From an uncultured Eubacterium sp. (GTDB taxonomy: Bacteria; Bacillota; Clostridia; Lachnospirales; Lachnospiraceae), in NCBI GenBank assembly GCA_910579075.1, contig CAJTSV010000091.1:1-15295 (forward strand): DNA of 15,295 nucleotides. Reading direction: 5' to 3'. The notes below the pieces were generated by a model that had not been told where the DNA came from, did not search any database, and was given only the letters and a program-made list of their open reading frames with translations. The first letter of the stretch is position 1. Each line of letters begins with the position of its first letter. Shown here one piece after another: positions 1 through 4,731 of this stretch. The position numbers were made by a program, and so were the translations under genes.

Positions 1-227
1 AGCTGCGTGCCAATCCGTGCCTTCTGCGTTTTCTGGAAGCAGATACTTATGAAGAAAAATTTCATGTATTAAATGCTATCCAGGACGAAATCACAGACCG
101 CCTGATTGATGATATGGCGGTTGTGCTGGATGTCGTTATTCCTGAAGGCCCGCTTCATGACCGTTTTCACCAGCTCAAAGACGTGATACTGACCAGGCAG
201 AAATACGAGACTATCCGGTTCCGGTAG
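1..227 (+). CDS. C-terminal end of an unrecognised protein (5' truncated by window edge)
   Basis: An open frame enters from the left edge (first whole codon at base 3) and stops with TAG at 225-227, giving 74 residues of a C-terminus. The peptide starts LRANPCLLRFLEADTYEEKF and ends KYETIRFR. It is acidic in the first half (EADTYEEKF, QDEITDRLIDDM) and basic at the end, with no cysteine-pair motif, membrane segment or catalytic signature I recognise. It looks like a small soluble helical protein of the uncharacterised kind common in Clostridia. No in-frame start with a ribosome binding site is visible, so the real start lies outside the window. The stop is only 12 bases from the stop of the convergent CYTH gene and no terminator separates them. 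The frame is open throughout with plausible codon use, but no family can be named. Confidence 0.6.
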   Translation, partial: LRANPCLLRFLEADTYEEKFHVLNAIQDEITDRLIDDMAVVLDVVIPEGPLHDRFHQLKDVILTRQKYETIRFR

Positions 228-239
228 CGCTTTGATGTT

Positions 240-734
240 TCAGCTTCGGGCTGGATGGGATGCGAGCGCGCCCCTGCTCATTTCGCTGTTGTGGTAGCGG
301 CTGTCATATGTGACATCTTCGCCAAACCAGTCCGGCGGGATAAAGGAATCCGCTTCTTCGACCGAGGAAAATTCAACCTCTGCCAGCGTAACGCCTTCAT
401 GGCTGCCGTGGAAAATATCCAGTTCGATTACATGGCTTTTATCCAGCGGAATCCGGTATCTTTGCTTGGTAATAAAAAGGCCGTCTGCTTTTTTGCGCAG
501 GTGAAGGTAGGCTTCCCGGGTAAGGGGCATTTCATATTCCTGGTGCGCCAGAAGGCCGGAGGATTTGCAGGTCAGAAAATAGGAATCATCCATTTTCCGG
601 ATGCGGATGGTGGGATTTGTGCACAAATAGGCCTGTTCAATTTCGTGGCAGGGATATTGTTCCAGATTGTCCGGAAGGTGCTTTGGGATAAATTTGCGCT
701 CAATTTCCATATGTGCGGGGGATGCCTGTTTCAT
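240..734 (-). CDS. CYTH domain protein (triphosphate tunnel metalloenzyme family)
   Basis: This encodes 164 residues. The signature ExExK of the CYTH/triphosphate tunnel fold is at residues 10-14 (EIERKF). Alternating charged beta-strand segments follow, such as TIRIRK, YFLTCK, YEMPL, RYRIPL, IELDIF and AEVEF, which in this family line a tunnel binding triphosphate and divalent metal. The length and the EIERKF start match the compact bacterial branch that includes the Clostridium thermocellum tripolyphosphatase. The reaction is therefore probably hydrolysis of inorganic tripolyphosphate or a nucleoside triphosphate, acting in the cytosol; adenylate cyclase activity is unlikely for this short form. 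The start at 734 is supported by AAAGGAG eight bases upstream; Met9, just before EIERKF, is an alternative. The gene is divergent from the DJ-1 gene and has its own promoter. Family is sure, substrate is not. Confidence 0.88.
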   Translation of the reverse strand: MKQASPAHMEIERKFIPKHLPDNLEQYPCHEIEQAYLCTNPTIRIRKMDDSYFLTCKSSGLLAHQEYEMPLTREAYLHLRKKADGLFITKQRYRIPLDKSHVIELDIFHGSHEGVTLAEVEFSSVEEADSFIPPDWFGEDVTYDSRYHNSEMSRGALASHPARS

Positions 735-750
735 AATGGTTCTCCTTTCA

Positions 751-771
751 CAGATAACAGTTTTTTATCTG
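751..771. promoter_or_regulatory. Inverted repeat at the CYTH transcription start (possible operator)
   Basis: Perfect 7-bp arms CAGATAA (751-757) and TTATCTG (765-771) flank a 7-base spacer. The site lies between the two divergent genes and covers the predicted transcription start of the CYTH gene, immediately beside its -10 box. It could be a repressor site or simply a leader hairpin; no regulator is identified. Confidence 0.35.
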
Positions 772-800
772 AAGATAATCCAAACCGGAACGAAAGTCAA
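772..800 (-). promoter_or_regulatory. Sigma-A-type promoter for the CYTH gene
   Basis: On the minus strand, -35 TTGACT (complement of 795-800) and -10 TATCTT (complement of 772-777) are separated by exactly 17 bases. Transcription would begin near 765, about 30 bases before the start codon at 734. Confidence 0.6.
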
Positions 801-862
801 TAGACAGGGCATGAAAAATAAAATAAGAAAATAAAATAAAACAGTAAATCAGGAGGCAGGAT

Positions 863-1408
863 ATGAGTAAGATAGCAGTATTTTTTGCAGACGGATGTGA
901 GGAAATTGAGGGACTGACCGTAGTGGACATGCTCCGCAGGGCAGATATCGAAGTGGCCAGTGTTTCCATTACGGGCAGCAGGGAGGTTCACGGTTCCCAT
1001 AACATTGATTTTTTTGCAGACATGACCTTTGAAGAAGCGGATATGGATGCATTTGACGGAGCAGTGCTGCCAGGCGGTGCAGTCGGAACCGCAAACCTGG
1101 GCGCTCATGAAGGTGTTGCCGAAACGGTGCGCAGATTTGCAGATAACGGAAAGCTGGTGGCAGCTATCTGTGCTGCTCCGAGCGTGCTTGGGCAGAACGG
1201 AATATTAAAGGGCAGGCGCGCCACATGCCACCCGGGCTGGGAAGAAAAGCTGTGCGGGGCAGTGGCCTGTGAAGAAACAGCCGTGACCGATGAAAATATT
1301 ATTACAAGCCGCGGCATGGGGACATCCATTGATTTTTCGCTGGCAATTATTGCAAAGCTTGCGGATGAACAGACAGTGGCGAAGGTACGCAAGGGGATTG
1401 TTTATTAG
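863..1408 (+). CDS. DJ-1/PfpI family protein (YajL/ThiJ-like)
   Basis: This 181-residue protein is full length for the DJ-1/PfpI superfamily. The reactive cysteine is Cys103 in the nucleophile elbow AAICAAPSVLG. The conserved acidic partner is Glu16 (GCEEIEG, matching Glu18 of human DJ-1) and His123 sits in ATCHPGWEEKL, matching His126. The N-terminal strand SKIAVFFADGCEEIE and the TSRGMGTSIDFSLAII block are also typical. Members are cytosolic stress proteins; reported activities include deglycation of glyoxal-modified proteins, glyoxalase III activity and chaperoning, and I cannot choose among them. An AGGAGG box ends six bases before the ATG. The gene stands alone, divergent from the CYTH gene, and is followed by a strong hairpin. 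A weak promoter (TAGACA at 801-806, TAAGAA at 824-829) is possible. Family assignment is firm; physiological substrate is unknown. Confidence 0.92.
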   Translation: MSKIAVFFADGCEEIEGLTVVDMLRRADIEVASVSITGSREVHGSHNIDFFADMTFEEADMDAFDGAVLPGGAVGTANLGAHEGVAETVRRFADNGKLVAAICAAPSVLGQNGILKGRRATCHPGWEEKLCGAVACEETAVTDENIITSRGMGTSIDFSLAIIAKLADEQTVAKVRKGIVY

Positions 1409-1420
1409 CAGTCAGAAGTG

Positions 1421-1526
1421 AAAAGGGGCTGCCGCACGAAGCAAAATATATACAAGATATAGCAGAAAGGAACGTTCCAAACCAACTATATCTTGTATTA
1501 TTTTTCTTGATGCGGCAGCTTCTTTT
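1421..1526. terminator. Bidirectional hairpin terminator; dispersed repeat copy 1
   Basis: A long imperfect palindrome sits between the convergent DJ-1 and SGNH genes. The outer arms are GCTGCCGCA (1428-1436) and TGCGGCAGC (1511-1519). The inner arms are ATACAAGATATAG and CTATATCTTGTAT. Outermost AAAAG (1421-1425) and CTTTT (1522-1526) give a T-tract on each strand, so it can stop transcription in both directions. The loop holds the 10-bp palindrome GGAACGTTCC. A closely similar copy is at 9179-9279, which makes this a dispersed repeat rather than a unique terminator. Confidence 0.8.
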
Positions 1527-1557
1527 ATTCGGCCGGTATCAGCCGGCGTCTCTCATT

Positions 1558-2751
1558 CTATTTGATTTTGATTTTTTTCACGCTGCTGTTTTTTCCATAA
1601 TAGGTAACGCCGTTTACAGACCGGAAGCTGCGCAGCTTGATATAATAGGTTTTTCCGGTTTTCAGCTTTCCGGAACCGGACTGGAACGTTTTATTGCCGG
1701 AAGCAGCCAGTGTCTGATAAGTCCCGTTTTTGGAAGAAGCATAACGTACCTGATATCCGTCTGCATTGGCAGGAATGCGGGCTTTTACGGTCAGCTTTTT
1801 TTTGGCGCTGCTGGACACGGAAATGACAGATGCCGGTTTCGGGGCATTGTCCTGCTTTACCGCTGCAATCAGAAGGTCTGCAATGGCTTTGTGCCCCTTT
1901 ACGGAAGGATGCGGGTCTGGCTGGAAGGAAGCCAGGTTTTGCGGATTTGCATCAAAAGAAATATTTGTCAGGTTTTCCTGCTGAAACGGCGTATATACAT
2001 CAGCCAGTGCATAGTCCGGGTCGTCTGCGGAAAAAGCCTGATTGATTTCGCTGATATAGACCTCTGCCATTTCGCCGATTTTTGGAATGGAAGTAAACGG
2101 GTTATAAATATTTGTTACATAAATCCGGGCATCCGGCGCTTTTTCGCGCAGAATGGACAGAATCGTTTCCAGCTGCTGCGGGAAGGCTGCGGCCTTTTCG
2201 TGAAGTATTGTATTGTCTTCCAGGCTGGCGAGCAGCTGCTCGGACTGCTGGTAATATTTCAGCAGGTCAGACATGCTTAACTGCGGCATGGTAATGCCGT
2301 TTTCCAGCTGCTCCTGGACAGCAGCCGGGTCGATGGTGCCCGGTTCCAGGCCGAAATATTCCATGACAATCTGGATAAACGGCAGCAGCAGGTCATTGGA
2401 ACCGATGGAGAGCGTAATAATATCCGCATGCTGCAAATCTTCGTCTGCTTTGCCGGAATTTAAAATATCGATGCAGGCATTGCTGTCATCGCCGGAAACG
2501 GCATAATTATGGGACTGTGTCTGCAGGAAACCGGCGAGCAGTCCCTGGTAGCTGTCCTTCGGGGCATCAGACTGGCCGTCCGCATAGCCTTCCAGCCCGT
2601 AGCCGGCTGCAATGCTGTCGCCAAAAGCAGCATATACGGCCTGTTCTTTTTGTGCTGCGGCGCGGGCTTGCAGCAGGCTGGTGCCTGAAAAAGCGGAAGA
2701 TAGGCAGGCAGCTGCCAGAAAAGCACAGATTCTTTTTTTCTTTTTCGTCAT
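1558..2751 (-). CDS. Secreted SGNH/GDSL-family hydrolase with C-terminal Fn3-like domain
   Basis: The protein has 397 residues. It opens with a Sec signal peptide: KKKK at 3-6, a hydrophobic core about 8-27 and a likely cleavage near the ARAAA stretch at 29-33. The SGNH blocks follow in order: AAFGDSIAAGYGL with nucleophile Ser46, AVSGDDS with oxyanion Gly87, LSIGSND with Asn119, and PDPHPSVKGH with Asp279 and His281. These suit an extracellular ester hydrolase acting on lipids or on acyl groups of polysaccharides. Residues about 307-397 form a separate beta-rich domain (YQVRYASSKNG, GKTYYIKLRSF) like the fibronectin type III-type domains on secreted Clostridia proteins. No LPXTG, S-layer or choline-binding anchor is visible. 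The start at 2751 is set by AGGAGG eight bases upstream. It is monocistronic, with its own promoter and a palindromic leader. Substrate is unknown. Confidence 0.9.
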   Translation of the reverse strand: MTKKKKRICAFLAAACLSSAFSGTSLLQARAAAQKEQAVYAAFGDSIAAGYGLEGYADGQSDAPKDSYQGLLAGFLQTQSHNYAVSGDDSNACIDILNSGKADEDLQHADIITLSIGSNDLLLPFIQIVMEYFGLEPGTIDPAAVQEQLENGITMPQLSMSDLLKYYQQSEQLLASLEDNTILHEKAAAFPQQLETILSILREKAPDARIYVTNIYNPFTSIPKIGEMAEVYISEINQAFSADDPDYALADVYTPFQQENLTNISFDANPQNLASFQPDPHPSVKGHKAIADLLIAAVKQDNAPKPASVISVSSSAKKKLTVKARIPANADGYQVRYASSKNGTYQTLAASGNKTFQSGSGKLKTGKTYYIKLRSFRSVNGVTYYGKNSSVKKIKIK

Positions 2752-2788
2752 ATGTTTTACCTCCTGAGATTAAAACAAGTCTGGATTT

Positions 2789-2863
2789 TAGAGCGTGTTT
2801 GAAAAATCCTTTTCGTGAGATGCGCTCCACAGTTTGCGGAAATGATTTTTCAAACACGCTCTA
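2789..2863. repeat. 75-bp palindromic element (MITE-like) in the SGNH gene leader
   Basis: Two perfect 20-bp arms, at 2789-2808 and 2844-2863, begin TAGAGCGTG and end CACGCTCTA. They enclose 35 bases whose sides can pair further with G-U wobbles (CTTTTCGTGAG against AGTTTGCGGAAAT). The outermost dinucleotide is TA on both ends, as expected for a TA target duplication, but this could equally be part of the repeat. It carries no open frame. On the minus strand it lies between the promoter and the start codon of the SGNH gene, so the mRNA leader would fold into a very stable hairpin. Confidence 0.75.
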
Positions 2864-2877
2864 GCTGCAACAGGAAG

Positions 2878-2907
2878 ATTATACCACAGGCAGCACGGTA
2901 CTTTCAA
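2878..2907 (-). promoter_or_regulatory. Promoter of the SGNH hydrolase gene
   Basis: On the minus strand, -35 TTGAAA (complement of 2902-2907) and a consensus -10 TATAAT (complement of 2878-2883) are 18 bases apart, with an extended TGG just before the -10. Transcription would start near 2871, giving a leader of about 120 bases that contains the whole palindromic element. Confidence 0.75.
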
Positions 2908-2983
2908 CAAACTCCCAGCAATTCCCAATCATAAAAAAACGGAATCCTTCCATACTAACATCAGATAGCAGCAAGAACATTTC

Positions 2984-3025
2984 CGGTAACAGTCCGGCGC
3001 GGCTGGCATGTTACCGTGCATGCTA
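2984..3025 (+). promoter_or_regulatory. Dyad and possible sporulation-type -10 upstream of the SASP gene
   Basis: Perfect 8-bp arms CGGTAACA (2984-2991) and TGTTACCG (3009-3016) flank a 17-base G/C-rich spacer. Immediately downstream, CATGCTA (3019-3025) matches the CATnnTA form of forespore sigma-G -10 boxes and would start transcription about 25 bases before the SASP start codon. I found no good -35 at the right distance, so the promoter call is weak. The dyad itself is plain. Confidence 0.35.
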
Positions 3026-3056
3026 TTAAAATAGACGAATTGATATGGAGGAAAAT

Positions 3057-3278
3057 ATGTCAGGTTCAAAAAATTCAAACTCAAATTCAAATTCAGGCAT
3101 GGCGGTGCCGGAAGCAAAAGAAGCAATGAGACAGTTTAAAGAAGAAGTAGCATCCGAACTGGGTGTCAATCTGAAAAACGGCTACAACGGCGACCTCACA
3201 TCCCGTGAAGCTGGCTCCATTGGCGGCGAGATGGTCAAGAAGATGATTATGAGACAGGAAGAACAGATGAAACAGTAA
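3057..3278 (+). CDS. Alpha/beta-type small acid-soluble spore protein
   Basis: This encodes 73 residues. The alpha/beta SASP core is clear: KEEVASELGVNL at about 28-39 and TSREAGSIGGEMVKKM at about 48-63, corresponding to the family's DNA-contacting helices. Such proteins coat forespore DNA, protect it from UV and chemicals, and are cut during germination by the GPR protease; the likely cut is after Glu30 in KEEVAS. The N-terminus is an unusual Asn/Ser run (about residues 6-13) encoded by hexamer repeats. The longest frame starts at 3045, but GGAGG (3047-3051) overlaps that frame's first codons and sits five bases before the ATG at 3057, so 3057 is the start. The gene is isolated and presumably forespore-specific. 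It shows that the organism makes endospores. Confidence 0.93.
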   Translation: MSGSKNSNSNSNSGMAVPEAKEAMRQFKEEVASELGVNLKNGYNGDLTSREAGSIGGEMVKKMIMRQEEQMKQ

Positions 3279-3318
3279 TCAGGTCAGCTGGATAAGGATG
3301 CTGCCATATTAAGAGAAT

Positions 3319-3380
3319 AATATACAAAATATTGTGGAAGTCTATATGATGGAAACAATATTTTGTATATTTTCTTTTTT
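3319..3380. terminator. Intrinsic terminator after the SASP gene, possibly bidirectional
   Basis: A perfect 16-bp A/T-rich stem (3319-3334 with 3356-3371) encloses a 21-base loop. A T-rich run (3371-3382) follows on the plus strand. In the other direction a weaker TTATTCTCTT follows, so it may also serve the converging LacI-family gene. Together with GCTGCC at 3299-3304 the left half resembles the dispersed hairpin repeat at 1421 and 9179. Confidence 0.75.
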
Positions 3381-3423
3381 TTCGCAACCAATGGGCCTGC
3401 AGGGTTTGATTAGGCACAGCTGT

Positions 3424-4449
3424 CTATTCGGTTGTTTCTCTGCGAATCAAAACAGGCGCTATCTTTTTGTGGAGTAATTCTGTTTGCGGCCTGGGGCGCC
3501 GTTTTTTTCTTTCATTCATGAGAGTTACCAGCAGCTGCATGGTTTCATATGCTATTTTGTCAATCTGCTGGCCAATTGTACTGATGGGGAGAATTGCCTG
3601 TGCTGCAATGGGGGAATCATCGAAGCCAATGATACGGTATTTCTCTGGCAGGCAGCCATATTCCCGGAAAATAATATTCAGCATGCTGTTGGCATGGGTA
3701 TCGGTCGGCATGAATAATCCTGTTTTCTGGCCCGGATACTTTCTTTTTAACATCTGGTATATTTCTGACATGGACATATGGATTTCCTGCGGGGAGTGGC
3801 CTAAATCCCTTAAAATTACCTCATGCTTTATGCTGTTTTCTTTACAGACATCACGAAAACCATGAATGCGTCCGTAAGAGGGGATGTCCTCTGGGAAAAC
3901 AGAGTTGACATGCACTAAAACATCGCAATTATTTTTAAACAGCAGGCTGGCTGCCTGGACAGCTCCCATATAGTTATCTGTGTTTACGCTGTTTATATAC
4001 TGGTCTTCACGTTCAATGGCAACGATGGGGAGATTGTAAGAAGCAAGCTCGCTGGAGGCAATCGCATGGCTTAGAATAATCATGCCTTCAATCTTGTATG
4101 CAAGCAGTTCCTGAATATATTCCCGTTCCGTTTCCGCGCTGCCCCTGCTTATAAAAACCAAAAATTTATAGCCGAAAGTTTTGTAGGTACTTAAAAGCTG
4201 GTTTAGCATTTCGGAATAATAATGAAGGTAAAGGTTTGGAATGATAATGCCGATAAATTCACTTTTTCCATTTGCCAGTACCCTGGCCAGCTTATTTTTC
4301 TGGTAACCCAGGTCAGTCAGCGCCTGCGAGATAATTTCCTGGTTTTCCACGGTAAGGGAATCCGGATTGTTAAAATACCTTGATATGGTTGTTTTCGAAA
4401 AATTAGTGTATTTTGCTATATCATTAAAGGTTACTTTTTTTTTATTCAT
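3424..4449 (-). CDS. LacI-family transcriptional repressor (probable sucrose regulator, ScrR-like)
   Basis: This encodes 341 residues from the ATG at 4449. The N-terminal helix-turn-helix is VTFNDIAKYTNFSKTTISRY (6-25). The hinge helix LARVLANGKSEFIG follows near residue 55, then a periplasmic-binding-protein-type effector domain (IGIIIPN, EGMIILSH, IAIERED-like strand, RIIGFDDSPIAAQ) to the end. These are standard LacI/GalR features: dimeric repressors that leave palindromic operators on binding a sugar or sugar phosphate. A frame extension begins at TTG 4461, but GGAGG lies inside it, five bases before the ATG at 4449, which decides the start. The gene is divergent from scrB and faces five palindromic units, so control of the scr operon is a strong inference. 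The effector (sucrose, sucrose-6-phosphate or fructose) cannot be read from sequence. Confidence 0.93.
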   Translation of the reverse strand: MNKKKVTFNDIAKYTNFSKTTISRYFNNPDSLTVENQEIISQALTDLGYQKNKLARVLANGKSEFIGIIIPNLYLHYYSEMLNQLLSTYKTFGYKFLVFISRGSAETEREYIQELLAYKIEGMIILSHAIASSELASYNLPIVAIEREDQYINSVNTDNYMGAVQAASLLFKNNCDVLVHVNSVFPEDIPSYGRIHGFRDVCKENSIKHEVILRDLGHSPQEIHMSMSEIYQMLKRKYPGQKTGLFMPTDTHANSMLNIIFREYGCLPEKYRIIGFDDSPIAAQAILPISTIGQQIDKIAYETMQLLVTLMNERKKRRPRPQTELLHKKIAPVLIRRETTE

Positions 4450-4503
4450 ATGGGCCTCCAATAGCGGGCATGACAGCAGCTTTTTTTTATTATCTATGAT
4501 TCC

Positions 4504-4532
4504 AGTATAGCAGTGTGAAGCAGAAAAATCAA
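4504..4532 (-). promoter_or_regulatory. Promoter of the LacI-family regulator
   Basis: On the minus strand, -35 TTGATT (complement of 4527-4532) and -10 TATACT (complement of 4504-4509) are 17 bases apart, with an extended TGC next to the -10. Transcription would start near 4497. No copy of the 12-bp operator unit overlaps this promoter, so autoregulation is not obvious. Confidence 0.7.
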
Positions 4533-4595
4533 TTCTAATAATAATCAGTGAAGTGTGGCTTCTTCATGATTGTTACTGTTTTTTTTGCAAATCCC

Positions 4596-4624
4596 TTGAC
4601 ATTTCTGTGAAAAGGTGGTACTGT
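4596..4624 (+). promoter_or_regulatory. Promoter of the scr operon
   Basis: A consensus -35 TTGACA (4596-4601) is followed 17 bases later by TACTGT (4619-4624), which keeps the key T, A and final T of the -10 box. Transcription would start near 4631, directly before the palindromic array. This also places the upstream ATG at 4627 before the transcription start. Confidence 0.7.
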
Positions 4625-4635
4625 AAATGCATAAA

Positions 4636-4695
4636 GTAACCGGTTACTTAACTGGTTACTTAACCAGTTACTTAACCGGTTATTCAACTGGTTAT
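4636..4695. promoter_or_regulatory. Tandem array of five 12-bp palindromic units: likely repressor operators
   Basis: Five units abut without gaps: GTAACCGGTTAC (4636), TTAACTGGTTAC (4648), TTAACCAGTTAC (4660), TTAACCGGTTAT (4672) and TCAACTGGTTAT (4684). The shared core is YAACYRGTTA, a palindrome; the cores of units 1 and 4 are perfect, with the central C-G step typical of LacI-family operators. The array covers about +6 to +65 of the scr transcript, where bound repressor would block initiation or early elongation. The 12-bp period is slightly over one helical turn, so neighbouring dimers would lie on nearly the same face. The assignment to the divergent LacI-family protein is inference from position and symmetry. 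Confidence 0.8.
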
Positions 4696-4731
4696 CTGCA
4701 GATTGAAAAATACAGGGAAAGGATGAAAAAG

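Noticed and set aside
255..803. Plus-strand open frame opposite the CYTH gene
   Set aside because: It mirrors the CYTH coding strand and runs through that gene's promoter; no family resemblance.
1507..2280. Long plus-strand open frame (257 codons) opposite the SGNH gene
   Set aside because: It lies antisense to a gene with signal peptide and all SGNH blocks, has no ribosome binding site, and its translation is rich in Cys and Phe with no domain.
4535..4640. Catabolite-responsive (cre) site near the scr promoter
   Set aside because: No segment matches the TGnAAnCGnTnnCA pattern including the central CG; TGTAAATGCATAAA at 4622 is only a partial likeness.
4636..4695. Short repeat array considered as CRISPR
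   Set aside because: Units are 12 bp and contiguous with no spacers, and no cas gene is present; the palindromic core and promoter position fit operators.
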